From assembly GCF_010365105.1 (NCBI RefSeq), contig NZ_JAAFGZ010000007.1:1-64000 (forward strand): a stretch of 64,000 bases of DNA, given 5' to 3'. Origin of the DNA: Polaromonas sp. (GTDB lineage: Bacteria > Pseudomonadota > Gammaproteobacteria > Burkholderiales > Burkholderiaceae_C). Position numbers and translations under genes: made by a program. Positions 1 through 10,914 of this stretch are shown here, piece by piece; the stretch's first letter is position 1, and each line of letters begins with the position of its first letter. Under the pieces are notes generated by a model that saw only the letters and a list, made by a program, of their open reading frames with translations, was not told where the DNA came from and ran no database searches.

Positions 1-489
1 ATTGCCACGCCGCGCGGCATCAATGACATCGAGCGGCTCGTGGACCTGGTCGGCAGCGTCAGCCGGGTCGGTGACAGCGTTTGCGTGAGGGCGTTCCAGT
101 CCAGCATTGGTTGCGTGAACACCACCCGGGGCAATGTGCTCTGGACCCGGCCTGCCAATGGCGTACAGGGTATTCAGGGCGATGACCGGCTGCTGTTCGG
201 CACGGAAGCCGATGGCACCGTGCTGGCCTGGAAACGCAGTGATGGCGAGCGGGTCTGGTCCAGCGAGCGGCTGCGCTACCGGGGACTGACCGCTCCCTTG
301 CTGGCGGGCCGTTCCGTGGTGATCGGCGATGCCACCGGATTCATCCATCTGCTGTCGCGTGAAGACGGCTCACTGCTCAACCGCCTGAGCACCGATGGCT
401 CGCCCATTTCTGCTGCTCCAGTCCTGGCGGGTAACACCCTGGTTGCCGTCACCCGCAACGGCGGCATTTACGGTTTTCAGCCCGAATAA
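1..489 (+). CDS. bamB: BamB, outer-membrane assembly lipoprotein (C-terminal part)
   Basis: This is the 3' end of a gene whose start lies outside the window; the open frame runs from base 1. The visible 162 residues are a run of beta-propeller blades of the PQQ-repeat type, with recurring hydrophobic-strand plus Gly-Asp turns such as [20 protein letters not shown] and a final GGIYGF strand. BamB is the periplasm-facing lipoprotein of the BAM complex, which inserts beta-barrel proteins into the outer membrane. It sits 35 bases before der, the usual bamB-der order of beta- and gamma-proteobacteria, which supports the call. The lipobox cannot be seen because the N terminus is missing. Confidence 0.9.
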   Translation: MATPRGINDIERLVDLVGSVSRVGDSVCVRAFQSSIGCVNTTRGNVLWTRPANGVQGIQGDDRLLFGTEADGTVLAWKRSDGERVWSSERLRYRGLTAPLLAGRSVVIGDATGFIHLLSREDGSLLNRLSTDGSPISAAPVLAGNTLVAVTRNGGIYGFQPE

Positions 490-524
490 CGGCACTCTCG
501 CCAGAAACTGATTTACTCATTTTG

Positions 525-1862
525 ATGAAACCTGTCATTGCCCTAGTTGGCCGCCCGAATGTGGGCAAGTCAACCCTTTTTAACCGGCTGACCAAGACGC
601 GGGATGCGATCGTGGCCGACTATGCCGGACTGACGCGTGATCGTCATTACGGCAACGGCAAGCTCGGCCCCCATGAGTACATCGTCATCGACACCGGAGG
701 TTTCGAGCCGGATGCCGTCACCGGCATCTACAAGGAAATGGCCAGGCAGACACGCCAGGCCGTTGCCGAATCCGATGTGGTGATTTTCGTGGTCGATGCG
801 CGTGCCGGCATCAGCGCGCAGGACTACGACATTGCCAAGTATTTGCGCAAGCTCGGAAAACCGACGGTGCTGGCGGCCAACAAGGCCGAGGGCCTGCCCG
901 AAGGCACGCAGGTTTCGGAATTCTTCGAACTCGGGCTGGGTGAAATGCTGGCGGTGTCCGCATCGCACGGGCAGGGCATGAGAATGCTGGTTGACCTGGC
1001 ACTGGCGCCCCTGAACCTGCCCGATCCGTCGGAATCCATCGAGCAGGAAGACCCTGCAGTCATCAAGCTGGCGGTGGCAGGCCGTCCCAACGTTGGCAAA
1101 TCAACACTGATCAATACCTGGCTTGGCGAAGAACGCCTGGTGGCCTTTGACCTGCCGGGGACCACCCGCGATGCCATCTCGGTGCCCTTCGAGCATGCCG
1201 GACAGCGGTTTGAACTCATCGACACTGCCGGACTGCGACGCAAGGGCAAGGTTTTTGAGGCCATCGAGAAATTCTCCGTCGTCAAGACGCTGCAGGCCAT
1301 CGAGAACGCCAATGTGGTGCTGCTGCTGCTCGATGCTACCCAGGGTGTAACGGACCAGGATGCACACATTGCCGGGTATATTCTTGAAAGCGGCCGGGCA
1401 GTGGTGCTGGCCGTGAACAAATGGGATGCGGTTGATGCCTATCAGCGTGAATTGCTGCAGCGTTCGATTGAAACGCGGCTGGGATTTCTGAAGTTTGCAT
1501 CCATCCACCATATTTCGGCCATCAAGCGCCAGGGACTGGGGCCTGTCTGGAAATCCATCATTCAGGCGCACGCTTCGGCCAACCGCAAGATGTCCACACC
1601 TGTGCTGACCCGTTTGCTTATGGAGGCGGTGCAGTTCCAGCAACCGCAGCGCTCGGGCGTTTTCCGGCCCAAGCTGCGCTACGCCCACCAGGGAGGCATG
1701 AATCCGCCCATTGTGATCATTCATGGAAACTCTCTGGACCACGTGACCGAGTCCTACAAGCGCTACCTTGAGGGCCGCATACGCAAGGAGTTTGATCTGG
1801 TCGGAACGCCTTTGCGTATTCAGCTGAAAAGCTCGCACAATCCCTTCACGGACAAGGAATAG
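525..1862 (+). CDS. der: GTPase Der (EngA), ribosome assembly
   Basis: A 445-residue protein with two consecutive Era-like GTPase domains, each with a full G1 motif GRPNVGKS (about residues 9-16 and 186-193), followed by a C-terminal KH-like domain. This double-G-domain layout is unique to Der, which acts in 50S subunit maturation. The length matches the family. A TTG codon immediately precedes the ATG at 525; I chose the ATG because it gives the normal [12 protein letters not shown] start. It lies between bamB and hfq and is probably co-transcribed with them. Confidence 0.97.
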   Translation: MKPVIALVGRPNVGKSTLFNRLTKTRDAIVADYAGLTRDRHYGNGKLGPHEYIVIDTGGFEPDAVTGIYKEMARQTRQAVAESDVVIFVVDARAGISAQDYDIAKYLRKLGKPTVLAANKAEGLPEGTQVSEFFELGLGEMLAVSASHGQGMRMLVDLALAPLNLPDPSESIEQEDPAVIKLAVAGRPNVGKSTLINTWLGEERLVAFDLPGTTRDAISVPFEHAGQRFELIDTAGLRRKGKVFEAIEKFSVVKTLQAIENANVVLLLLDATQGVTDQDAHIAGYILESGRAVVLAVNKWDAVDAYQRELLQRSIETRLGFLKFASIHHISAIKRQGLGPVWKSIIQAHASANRKMSTPVLTRLLMEAVQFQQPQRSGVFRPKLRYAHQGGMNPPIVIIHGNSLDHVTESYKRYLEGRIRKEFDLVGTPLRIQLKSSHNPFTDKE

Positions 1863-1937
1863 ACCTAATATTACAAGGCCATGGAAACTGCTGTGGTATG
1901 GTCAATCCCTTATCAACTTTTGAACACGGAAAATATC

Positions 1938-2189
1938 GTGAGCAATAATAAAGGCCAGCTTTTGCAGGATCCATTTCTCAACACCTTGCGTCGCGAGCAT
2001 GTTCCTGTTTCGATCTATCTGGTCAACGGCATCAAGCTTCAGGGCCAGATTGAATCGTTCGACCAGTATGTGGTCCTGCTTCGCAACACCGTCACCCAGA
2101 TGGTTTATAAGCACGCAATATCAACCATTGTTCCAGGCCGCGCCGTGAATTTTTCGACGGCAGAGTCTGAAGAATCTCCGACTCCCTGA
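1938..2189 (+). CDS. hfq: RNA chaperone Hfq
   Basis: An 83-residue Sm-like protein that forms a hexamer and pairs small RNAs with mRNAs. The Sm1 motif ([20 protein letters not shown]) and Sm2 motif ([10 protein letters not shown], with the conserved KH pair) are intact. The start is GTG at 1938, read as [14 protein letters not shown], with a GGAAAA purine stretch upstream. An in-frame ATG at 1881 would add 19 residues unlike any Hfq, so I rejected it. The C-terminal tail is short and acidic, as in other beta-proteobacteria. hflX follows after 17 bases. Confidence 0.97.
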   Translation: MSNNKGQLLQDPFLNTLRREHVPVSIYLVNGIKLQGQIESFDQYVVLLRNTVTQMVYKHAISTIVPGRAVNFSTAESEESPTP

Positions 2190-2206
2190 GAAGCCACAAC
2201 GCACCG

Positions 2207-3358
2207 GTGAAAACACAAGCACTCGCCCTTCTGGTAGGGGTTGATCTGGGCCTGCCCAACTTTGATACGGATTTGCTGGAACTGGGCCTGCTGGCGCAAA
2301 CCGCCGGCCTGGAGCCTGTGGCACGCATCACCTGCAAACGCAGGGCACCAGACGCGGCCTTATTCATCGGCTCCGGAAAAGCCGACGAGATCAAGATGCT
2401 TGCACTTGACACCGGCGCCACAGAGGTTCTGTTCGACCAGTCGCTCAGCCCGGCGCAGCAGCGAAATCTTGAGCGACATCTCGAAATGCCGGTCAATGAC
2501 CGAACGCTGCTGATTCTTGAAATCTTCGCACAACGCGCCCGCAGTCACGAAGGCAAGCTTCAGGTGGAGTTGGCCCGCTTGCAGTACGTCTCAACACGGC
2601 TGGTCCGCCGCTGGTCGCATCTTGAGCGCCAGACGGGCGGTGCAGGCGTGCGCGGCGGTCCGGGAGAAAAACAGATTGAACTCGACAAGCGCATGATTGG
2701 CGATGCCATCAAGCGTACCAAGGAACGCCTGACCAAGGTCAAAAAGCAGCGCCAGACGCAGCGAAAGCAGCGCGAGCGGCGCAATTCATTTTCGGTTTCG
2801 TTGGTGGGTTACACCAATGCCGGAAAATCCACGCTGTTCAATGCATTGGTCAAGGCCACGGCTTATACCGCCGATCAGCTTTTTGCAACGCTGGACACCA
2901 CCACGCGCCAGCTTTACCTGGGCGAGACTGGACGTTTCGCATCGCTGTCGGATACCGTCGGCTTCATTCGCGACTTGCCGCATGGGTTGATTGATGCCTT
3001 TGCGGCAACCCTGAAAGAAGCGGTCGATGCGGATCTGCTGCTGCATGTGGTCGATGCCTCCAATCCTGACTACCTTGAGCAGATCGAGCAGGTACAGCGC
3101 GTGCTTTCCGAGATCGGTGCCGAGGATGTTCCGCAAATACTCGTATTCAACAAACTCGACGCTATTGAAAAAAGCAGTTGGCCGCTGCACCTGCAGGATA
3201 GGTTTGAGCTCAGGGATGCATTTGAAGGCGCCAGCCGGAGTGTCGAGCGTGTATTTGTAAGTGCCAAGACCGGCGAAGGCCTGAACCTTCTGCGCGAATT
3301 GCTGGCGATTCAGGGTTCACGCATCCAGTCAGGCCAGAGCCCCCAAACACCCCAATGA
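2207..3358 (+). CDS. hflX: GTPase HflX
   Basis: A 383-residue ribosome-associated GTPase of the TRAFAC/Obg-HflX group, thought to rescue or split stalled ribosomes under stress. It has the N-terminal HflX domain, a basic coiled linker rich in Arg, Lys and Gln (about residues 165-195), then the G domain with GYTNAGKS near residue 201, DTVGFIRDLP as G3 and NKLD as G4. The start codon is GTG. The hfq-hflX-hflK-hflC order is the classic operon of this group of bacteria. Confidence 0.96.
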   Translation: MKTQALALLVGVDLGLPNFDTDLLELGLLAQTAGLEPVARITCKRRAPDAALFIGSGKADEIKMLALDTGATEVLFDQSLSPAQQRNLERHLEMPVNDRTLLILEIFAQRARSHEGKLQVELARLQYVSTRLVRRWSHLERQTGGAGVRGGPGEKQIELDKRMIGDAIKRTKERLTKVKKQRQTQRKQRERRNSFSVSLVGYTNAGKSTLFNALVKATAYTADQLFATLDTTTRQLYLGETGRFASLSDTVGFIRDLPHGLIDAFAATLKEAVDADLLLHVVDASNPDYLEQIEQVQRVLSEIGAEDVPQILVFNKLDAIEKSSWPLHLQDRFELRDAFEGASRSVERVFVSAKTGEGLNLLRELLAIQGSRIQSGQSPQTPQ

Positions 3359-3422
3359 TATTGCCCTCCCGGGTAGTTTCATTAGGCACAATGTCGGTGT
3401 AACAAAAAAGCGAGTTTTTTTC

Positions 3423-4817
3423 ATGAATTTGAATCCCGTGCTGCAAACGCTGACAAACTTTCCGGGTCGGCTTAGACAACGCGCCCAAGGCATATTCAAT
3501 CTGAATGATCCGCGCTGGGGCCGGGATGAAGACAAGTCAGCATCGGATGGCGCCAAGCCCGACACGCCTCGGGATGACCGCCAGCCGCCCAAGCCGCCAA
3601 ATCGTCCACAAGGCTCCAATCAGGGTCCGCCCGACCTGGACGAGTTGTGGCGCGACTTCAACCGAAAACTGGGCAACTTGTTTGGCGGCGCAAAGAACGG
3701 CGGCAACCGCGATGGTTTTGGCGGTGGAGGCAACAAAGGCGGCGGCAGCTTTCAGCCTGACATGAAAAATGCGGGTATCGGCGTGGGCCTGATTGCCGCC
3801 GTGGTGGCGTTGATCTGGCTCGGCACCGGCTTTTTCATCGTTCAGGAAGGTCAGCAAGCGGTCATCACCCAGTTTGGCAAATACCGCTCCACTGTCGGCG
3901 CCGGCTTCAACTGGCGTTTGCCCTACCCGATACAACGTCACGAGATCGTCGTGGTCACCCAGATCCGTTCGGTCGATGTGGGGCGTGACACGGTTCTCAA
4001 GGCGACCGGCCTGCGCGATTCGGCCATGTTGACCGAAGACGAAAATATCGTCGAGATCAAGTTTGCAGTGCAATACCGCCTGAACGATGCCCGCGCCTAT
4101 CTGTTTGAAAGCAAGGATCCTGCCGCCGCAGTGGTCCAGGCTGCAGAAACTGCCGTGCGCGAAGTTGTCGGCAAGATGAAAATGGACATGGCGCTTGCTG
4201 AAGAGCGTGACCAGATTGGCCCGCGTGTCCGGGTGCTCATGCAGACGATCCTGGACCGTTACAAGGTTGGTGTCGAAGTGGTCGCCATCAATTTGCAGCA
4301 AAGCGGTGTGCGTCCCCCCGAACAGGTCCAGGCGGCTTTCGATGATGTGCTGAAGGCTGGTCAGGAGCGTGAACGCGCCAAGAATGAAGCCCAGGCCTAC
4401 GCCAATGACGTGGTTCCCCGCGCCGTTGGTTCGGCGTCGCGCCTGAAGGAAGAGGCCGATGCCTACAAGGCCCGTATCGTTGCGCAGGCGCAGGGTGACG
4501 CGCAGCGTTTCTCCTCGGTCCTGACCGAATACCAGAAAGCCCCGCAGGTTACCCGCGACCGCATGTATACCGATGCCATGCAGCAGGTTTATACCAACGT
4601 GACCAAGGTGCTGGTTGAATCCCGTCAGGGATCCAACCTGCTGTACCTGCCACTCGACAAGATCATGCAGATGACCGGAACGGGCGGCACGGCGGCAGGC
4701 AGCGATGCGACGTTGCCGCTGTCGACGGTGCCTGCAGCACAAGCCCCGCCTAATGGAGTTCCTTTGGACTCCCGGGCCCGGGATACTTCCCGCACCCGCG
4801 AACGTGAAACCCGCTAA
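3423..4817 (+). CDS. hflK: HflK, SPFH-domain regulator of FtsH
   Basis: A 464-residue inner-membrane protein that forms the HflKC complex with HflC and modulates FtsH proteolysis. The first 115 residues are cytoplasmic, rich in Gly, Asp and Pro, with a GGG-repeat stretch. One membrane segment follows (about residues 119-140, GLIAAVVALIWLGTGFFIV), then the SPFH/band-7 domain beginning VQEGQQAVITQFGKY. The C-terminal tail is low in complexity and rich in Arg. hflC starts 9 bases downstream. Confidence 0.96.
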   Translation: MNLNPVLQTLTNFPGRLRQRAQGIFNLNDPRWGRDEDKSASDGAKPDTPRDDRQPPKPPNRPQGSNQGPPDLDELWRDFNRKLGNLFGGAKNGGNRDGFGGGGNKGGGSFQPDMKNAGIGVGLIAAVVALIWLGTGFFIVQEGQQAVITQFGKYRSTVGAGFNWRLPYPIQRHEIVVVTQIRSVDVGRDTVLKATGLRDSAMLTEDENIVEIKFAVQYRLNDARAYLFESKDPAAAVVQAAETAVREVVGKMKMDMALAEERDQIGPRVRVLMQTILDRYKVGVEVVAINLQQSGVRPPEQVQAAFDDVLKAGQERERAKNEAQAYANDVVPRAVGSASRLKEEADAYKARIVAQAQGDAQRFSSVLTEYQKAPQVTRDRMYTDAMQQVYTNVTKVLVESRQGSNLLYLPLDKIMQMTGTGGTAAGSDATLPLSTVPAAQAPPNGVPLDSRARDTSRTRERETR

Positions 4818-4826
4818 GGAAAAAAA

Positions 4827-5732
4827 GTGAATAGAGTTGGACTCGTCGTTTCTTCATTGCTGGTGCTTCTGGCATTGCTCAGTTCCACGCTGTTCGTGGT
4901 GGACCAGCGCCAGTTTGGCGTGGTATATGCCCTTGGACAAATCAAGGAGGTGGTTCTTGAGCCGGGTCTGAATTTCAAGCTTCCGCCTCCGTTTCAGAAC
5001 GTTTCCTACATCGACAGGCGTTTGCTGACGCTGGACAGCACTGATTCCGAGCCGATGCTGACAGCTGAAAAGCAGCGCGTCGTGATCGACTGGTACGTTC
5101 GCTGGCGCATCATCAATCCTTCAGAATACATCCGCAACGTCGGGCTTGATGAAAAGGCCGGTGCCAACCAGTTGAATCGCGTGGTTCGCAATGCGTTCCA
5201 GGAAGAAATCAACCGGCGCACCGTAAAGGATCTGCTCTCGCTCAAACGCGAGGCACTGATGGCTGATGTCAAGAAAGAAGTTCTTAGCGTAGTGCGGGGC
5301 GCCAAGCCCTGGGGCATTGATGTGATCGACGTTCGGATTACGCGCGTCGACTACGTAGAAGCTATTACCGAGTCGGTCTATCGCCGCATGGAGGCCGAGC
5401 GCAAGCGGGTGGCCAACGAATTGCGCTCGACCGGTGCGGCAGAAGGTGAAAAAATTCGCGCTGACGCCGATCGGCAACGCGAGATCACTGTCGCCAACGC
5501 CTACCGTGATGCCCAGAAGATCAAGGGCGAGGGTGATGCCGAGGCGGCCAGCACCTTTGCCCAGTCTTTTGGACGGGACCCGCAGTTTGCACAGTTCTAT
5601 CGCAGCCTGGAAGCCTACAAGGCCAGTTTCAGCAAGAAAAGCGACGTGATGGTGGTCGATCCCTCGTCGGACTTTTTCAAGGCCATGCGCGGAGCCAACA
5701 GCGGCAGCGCATCAGGTACTGCTGCCCGTTAA
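4827..5732 (+). CDS. hflC: HflC, SPFH-domain regulator of FtsH
   Basis: A 301-residue partner of HflK with an N-terminal membrane anchor (residues 5-22, GLVVSSLLVLLALLSSTLF) and an SPFH domain. A charged helical stretch with EAERKRVANELRS and GEKIRADADRQRE follows, typical of band-7 proteins. The start is GTG at 4827, preceded by GGAAAAAAA. The family's usual next gene, a small DUF2065 membrane protein seen in many Burkholderiales before hisZ, is absent; two hairpins lie there instead. Confidence 0.96.
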   Translation: MNRVGLVVSSLLVLLALLSSTLFVVDQRQFGVVYALGQIKEVVLEPGLNFKLPPPFQNVSYIDRRLLTLDSTDSEPMLTAEKQRVVIDWYVRWRIINPSEYIRNVGLDEKAGANQLNRVVRNAFQEEINRRTVKDLLSLKREALMADVKKEVLSVVRGAKPWGIDVIDVRITRVDYVEAITESVYRRMEAERKRVANELRSTGAAEGEKIRADADRQREITVANAYRDAQKIKGEGDAEAASTFAQSFGRDPQFAQFYRSLEAYKASFSKKSDVMVVDPSSDFFKAMRGANSGSASGTAAR

Positions 5733-5747
5733 AAACGGTTAGCTTCG

Positions 5748-5772
5748 GGGCATCCAGGCGATCTGGATGCCC
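5748..5772. other. Perfect 10-bp hairpin after hflC
   Basis: GGGCATCCAG and CTGGATGCCC form a perfect 10-bp stem around the loop GCGAT, 15 bases after the hflC stop codon. No T-run follows, so it is not by itself an intrinsic terminator. It could protect the 3' end of the hfq-hfl transcript. Its role is inferred. Confidence 0.5.
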
Positions 5773-5797
5773 TTCGCCCACAGGCGGTGTTCATCAG

Positions 5798-5830
5798 AAA
5801 AAGGGCGGTCGGCCCTTTTTCTGTTTTTTT
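5798..5830 (+). terminator. Intrinsic terminator of the hfq-hflC operon
   Basis: AAAAAGGGC pairs with GCCCTTTTT around a five-base loop, followed by CTG and seven Ts. This is a standard rho-independent structure, placed between hflC and hisZ. Confidence 0.85.
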
Positions 5831-5882
5831 GATCCATCCTGTGCCGGTAAAATCCTGTTTTTAACAGCCTACGAAATCCACA

Positions 5883-7052
5883 ATGCCCGCCTGGTCGTCA
5901 TCTTGGCAATTGCCTGATCAAATTGCCGATGTCCTGCCTTCCGAGGCGCGTCACATCGAAGAACTGCGCCGCCTGTTTCTGGACGCCGCCCGCAGCTACG
6001 GCTACGAACTGGTCATGCCGCCGCTGCTGGAACACCTGGAATCGCTGCTGACCGGAACCGGCGAAGCCCTGGGCCTGCAGACCTTCAAGCTGGTCGATCA
6101 GCTGTCGGGCCGCACCCTGGGATTGCGCGCCGACACCACGCCCCAGGTCGCGCGCATCGACGCGCACCTGCTCAACCGCAGTGGCGTGGCCCGCCTTTGC
6201 TATTGCGGTCCCGTGCTGCATACGCGTGCCGACCGGCCGCATGCCACCCGTGAACCACTGCAATTCGGCGCCGAAATTTATGGCCATGCAGGCCTGGAAG
6301 CCGATCTGGAAGCCCAGCGGCTGGCCCTGGACTGCCTGAAGGCCTCCGGCGTCACCGACCTGATGGTGGACATGGCCGACGTGCGCATTGTTTCCAGCCT
6401 GCTCGCGGGTTCCAGCCTGGGTGCATCGACGCTTGAGCGCATCCATGCCGCGCTGGCAGCCAAGGACGCAGGCGAACTGGACGCGCTGCTGGCCGGACTC
6501 CAGGGCAGCCTGTCGCCAGAGGCCCGTGAAGGCATGAAGGCTCTGCTTCAGCTCTACGGCGACGAGCAAGTCTTGCTCGAGGCTGAAAAAGCCCTCCCGC
6601 GCATGCCGGGCGTGCATGAGGCGCTACAAAATTTGAAGTGGCTTGCATCCCATGCACCGGATGTCCGGGTCAGTTTTGACCTGGCCGACCTGCGCGGCTA
6701 TGCGTACTACACGGGCACGCGGTTTGCCATTTACGGCCAGGGCGCCGAACTTGCGCGCGGTGGCCGTTACGACGAGGTAGGCGCTGTCTTCGGCCGTAAC
6801 CGGCCGGCTGCGGGTTTCAGCCTTGACCTGAAGGAGCTGGTCAGCGTGCTGCCGCCTCGTCCCTTGAGGGCGGCGATTTGTGCGCCCTGGGGCGACGATG
6901 CCACGCTCAATGCCGCCATTGCCCGGCTGCGGGCCGGCGGCGAAACCGTGACGTGCATGCTGCCCGGCCATGAAAATGAAGTCAATGAATTTGACTGTGA
7001 CCGGGAATTGACGTTGACCGCCGGCCACTGGGTGGTGCAGGCCCGCGCCTGA
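5883..7052 (+). CDS. hisZ: ATP phosphoribosyltransferase regulatory subunit HisZ
   Basis: A 389-residue class II histidyl-tRNA-synthetase paralogue. Motif 2-like [15 protein letters not shown] and the motif 3-like stretch [12 protein letters not shown] are present, but the C-terminal anticodon-binding domain of HisRS is missing; this distinguishes HisZ. It is the regulatory partner of the short form of HisG in the first step of histidine synthesis. The hflC-hisZ-purA order is widespread in beta-proteobacteria. purA starts 85 bases later. Confidence 0.94.
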   Translation: MPAWSSSWQLPDQIADVLPSEARHIEELRRLFLDAARSYGYELVMPPLLEHLESLLTGTGEALGLQTFKLVDQLSGRTLGLRADTTPQVARIDAHLLNRSGVARLCYCGPVLHTRADRPHATREPLQFGAEIYGHAGLEADLEAQRLALDCLKASGVTDLMVDMADVRIVSSLLAGSSLGASTLERIHAALAAKDAGELDALLAGLQGSLSPEAREGMKALLQLYGDEQVLLEAEKALPRMPGVHEALQNLKWLASHAPDVRVSFDLADLRGYAYYTGTRFAIYGQGAELARGGRYDEVGAVFGRNRPAAGFSLDLKELVSVLPPRPLRAAICAPWGDDATLNAAIARLRAGGETVTCMLPGHENEVNEFDCDRELTLTAGHWVVQARA

Positions 7053-7125
7053 GACGCATTGATCATCAACAAGCAATGCTGCGCAGGGACTGGCCCGGCG
7101 ACGGCTTTATCCATTTGATCCTTAA

Positions 7126-8478
<1,353 letters not shown>

Positions 8479-8487
8479 AGCCTGTAA

Positions 8488-8546
8488 ATTTTAGCCAAAC
8501 ATGCTGCTTGCGCCATGAATACGGGTGCTGGCAGCTATTAAATCAG
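8488..8546 (-). repeat. Dispersed AGCTGCT/AAAGGCC-type repeat, copy 1
   Basis: Read on the minus strand, the unit runs from TTTAATAGCTGC to GGCTAAAATT, with a GGCGCAAGC block between. It lies in the gap between purA and the phosphoribosyltransferase and matches the family described in the findings. Confidence 0.45.
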
Positions 8547-8556
8547 GAGCAATTTC

Positions 8557-9081
8557 ATGTTGACCGAAGACGGCAAGCATCTCTACGTCAGCTATGACGA
8601 ATACCACAACCTGATTGAAAAACTGGCCATCAAGATTCATCAGTCCGGGTGGCAGTTCGACACCATCCTGTGCCTGGCGCGGGGCGGCATGCGTCCCGGC
8701 GACATCCTGTCGCGCATCTTTGACAAGCCGCTGGCCATCATGTCCACCAGTTCCTACCGCGCCGACGCAGGCACGGTGCAGGGCAAGCTGGACATTGCCC
8801 ACTACATCACCACGCCCAAGGGCGAAATCGCCGGCAAGGTGCTGCTGGTCGATGACCTGGCCGATTCGGGCCATACCCTGAATGCGGTGATTCAGCAGCT
8901 TCGCAACAACTACCAGCCGATTACCGAACTGCGCAGCGCCGTGATCTGGACCAAGGGCGTTTCGACCTTCCAGGCCGACTACTCGGTTGACACGCTGCGC
9001 ACCAACCCATGGATTCACCAGCCCTTCGAAAGCTACGATGCACTTTCGCCGGAGCAGCTGATGAACAAGTGGAAGGTGTAG
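8557..9081 (+). CDS. Phosphoribosyltransferase (purine type)
   Basis: A 174-residue type I PRTase. The PRPP-binding loop is VLLVDDLADSGHT (about residues 103-115), and CLARGGMRPGDILSR near residue 46 is the PPi loop region. The family covers hypoxanthine/xanthine salvage enzymes, and the position directly after purA favours purine salvage, but substrate specificity cannot be read from the sequence. The start is ATG 8557 with AGGAGC seven bases upstream. Confidence 0.85.
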   Translation: MLTEDGKHLYVSYDEYHNLIEKLAIKIHQSGWQFDTILCLARGGMRPGDILSRIFDKPLAIMSTSSYRADAGTVQGKLDIAHYITTPKGEIAGKVLLVDDLADSGHTLNAVIQQLRNNYQPITELRSAVIWTKGVSTFQADYSVDTLRTNPWIHQPFESYDALSPEQLMNKWKV

Positions 9082-9145
9082 TTGCCCCCACGGTCGCTCA
9101 CAACGCGCAGCTCCCTGCCCTCCGAGGGGGCCACTGCCCTTGCAG
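9079..9145 (+). repeat. Comamonadaceae-type long repeat, copy 1
   Basis: The stretch beginning GCCCCCACGGTCGCTCAC, containing AGCTCCCTGCCC and a GAGGGGGCC block, recurs in reverse orientation at about 58258-58326. It immediately follows the stop codon of the phosphoribosyltransferase gene. The next 200 bases, to the cystathionine beta-lyase, contain further inverted repeats but no gene that I can support. Confidence 0.75.
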
Positions 9146-9353
9146 GGCGCCACGCCGCCAGAGGCGGCGCATCTGAAGGCTGTCCAAGCACGCGCAGGCG
9201 TGCTCGGAGCCGCAGCCTTCAGCCTGCAGCCCGGCAAAGCCAGATCCGCGGCCGCTGCTGAAATGAAGCCGGAGGCCCTGCTCCCACTGCATTACTCTGC
9301 GTGGTTGTCGGGAGGGCACTTCGGCTACTTGGGCTTGTCGCTATTATTGGAGC

Positions 9354-10574
9354 ATGAGCGAACTCTCCACCACACTGATTCACCATCCTTACGCGCCGCC
9401 AGCAGGCTTCGAGTCGGTTGCCCCTCCGGTACACAAGGCCTCGACGATCCTTTTCCCCTCTGTGGCTGCCCTGCGCAGCCGCGACTGGAAGCACAAGACC
9501 GGCTACACCTACGGCCTGCATGGCACGCCGACCACTTTCACGCTGGAAGAACGCATTGCGACGCTGGAAGGCGGCAGGTTCTGCACGCTGGTTCCGAGCG
9601 GCCTGGCCGCTGTGGTGCTGGTGGACATGGCCCTGCTGAAGGCCGGTGACGAAGTCCTGATTCCGGACAATGCCTACGGCCCGAACAAGGCCTTCGCGCA
9701 GGCCGAACTGGCGTCCTGGGGCATCAGCTGCCAGTTCTACGACGCGATGAACCCGGCCGACCTGGCCGCGCGGCTGAACGGCCGGACGCGCCTGGTCTGG
9801 CTGGAGGCGCCCGGATCGATCACGCTGGAGTTTCCCGATATTCCGGCGCTGGTGGCCGCCGTCAAGGCGCACAACGCAACGGGCAATGCGCATCCCCAGG
9901 CCGCCATCACGGCACTCGACAACACCTGGGGCGCGGGCCTGGCATTCAATGCCTTCACGCTGGGCGCAGACATCTCGGTGCAGGCACTGACGAAATACCC
10001 GAGCGGCGGGGCTGATGTGCTGATGGGCTCGGTGGTGACGAACAGCGAAGCGTTGCACCACCTGGTGCATTTCTGCCATATGCGCGTCGGCTACGGTGTC
10101 AGCGGCAATGACGCCGAACTCGTGCTGCGCGGCCTGAACAGCATGACCCTGCGCTATGCCGCGCAGGATGCCGCCACGCGCCAGCTCGCCAGCTGGCTCC
10201 AGGGCCAGCCGCCGATTGCCGCCGTGCTGCACCCGGCCTTGACCGATTCGCCAGGCCATGCCGAATGGAAGCGCGATTGCCAGGGCGCGGCCTGCCTGTT
10301 CAGCGCTGTCTTCAAGCCAGAATTCACGTCTGCGCAAATCGACCGGTTTTGCGACAGCCTGCAGCTTTTCAGGCTGGGCTACAGCTGGGCCGGCCCGATG
10401 AGCCTGTGCGTGCCCTATGACATGCCGGCCCTGCGAGTCGTACGCCCCTGGCCCTACCCAGGCGGTATGGTGCGCTTTTCCGTGGGCCTGGAAGCTGTTG
10501 CCGACCTGCAGTCCGACCTGGCCCAGGCGCTGGCCGGCTTGTCCGCATTGCCCGATGGCAATGCATTACAGTAA
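9354..10574 (+). CDS. metC: Cystathionine beta-lyase (Cys/Met-metabolism PLP enzyme)
   Basis: A 406-residue fold-type I PLP enzyme of the trans-sulfuration family. The Schiff-base lysine is K214 in ALTKYPSGGAD, and GYTYGLHGTPT near residue 55 is the phosphate-binding and active-site region. MetC cleaves cystathionine to homocysteine for methionine synthesis. Related enzymes (gamma-lyases, gamma-synthase) share these motifs, so beta-lyase is the most likely but not the only assignment. The start is ATG 9354, after TTGGAGC. Confidence 0.85.
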   Translation: MSELSTTLIHHPYAPPAGFESVAPPVHKASTILFPSVAALRSRDWKHKTGYTYGLHGTPTTFTLEERIATLEGGRFCTLVPSGLAAVVLVDMALLKAGDEVLIPDNAYGPNKAFAQAELASWGISCQFYDAMNPADLAARLNGRTRLVWLEAPGSITLEFPDIPALVAAVKAHNATGNAHPQAAITALDNTWGAGLAFNAFTLGADISVQALTKYPSGGADVLMGSVVTNSEALHHLVHFCHMRVGYGVSGNDAELVLRGLNSMTLRYAAQDAATRQLASWLQGQPPIAAVLHPALTDSPGHAEWKRDCQGAACLFSAVFKPEFTSAQIDRFCDSLQLFRLGYSWAGPMSLCVPYDMPALRVVRPWPYPGGMVRFSVGLEAVADLQSDLAQALAGLSALPDGNALQ

Positions 10575-10600
10575 GGGTTACCTATTCACGAAAGCAAGCT

Positions 10601-10792
10601 GTGGCAACTCCCAATTACTCCTATGAAAAGCGTCAGAAGGAGCTGGCGAAAAAACGCAAGAAAGAAGACAAGCTCAAGCGCAAGGGCGAAGGCAAGCCGG
10701 ACGATGGCGATGCATCCAATGACGGGGTGCCGGATCAGGACAACATCAGTGAAGCCCAGATTGGCATACCGCCCGCCGGCTCCCCACCCTGA
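10601..10792 (+). CDS. Small Lys/Glu-rich hypothetical protein
   Basis: A 63-residue protein starting at GTG 10601. The N-terminal half is a highly charged helix (KRQKELAKKRKKEDKLKRK) and the C-terminal half is acidic and Pro/Gly-rich, probably disordered. It resembles small conserved proteins found in related beta-proteobacteria, but no function is known to me. The strong terminator at 10875-10911 marks the end of its transcript. Confidence 0.65.
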   Translation: MATPNYSYEKRQKELAKKRKKEDKLKRKGEGKPDDGDASNDGVPDQDNISEAQIGIPPAGSPP

Positions 10793-10802
10793 GCGGTGAA
10801 TT

Positions 10803-10860
10803 CAAGAAAATAGCCTTTTGGCGCAACAGGGATGTGCGCAGGACGCTATTGATTTAACAG
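10803..10860 (-). repeat. Dispersed AGCTGCT/AAAGGCC-type repeat, copy 2
   Basis: On the minus strand the unit reads from AAATCAATAGC through a GCGC-rich middle to GCGCCAAAAGGC. It lies between the small Lys-rich gene and its terminator. Confidence 0.45.
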
Positions 10861-10874
10861 CGAATTGACAACTG

Positions 10875-10911
10875 ACCCGGCATCACCGCCACTGGTGATG
10901 CCGGGTTTTTT
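10875..10911 (+). terminator. Strong intrinsic terminator
   Basis: CCCGGCATCACC and GGTGATGCCGGG form a perfect 12-bp stem with loop GCCACT, followed by six Ts. It stops rightward transcription before the convergent selU gene. Confidence 0.9.
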
Positions 10912-10914
10912 GCG

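Noticed and set aside
9082-9353. A possible gene in the plus-strand frame over the repeat before metC
   Set aside because: The frame is made of repeat sequence and runs into the metC gene in another frame.
9240-9353. SAM or cobalamin riboswitch before the cystathionine beta-lyase gene
   Set aside because: No conserved core motifs; the sequence is repeat-derived hairpins.
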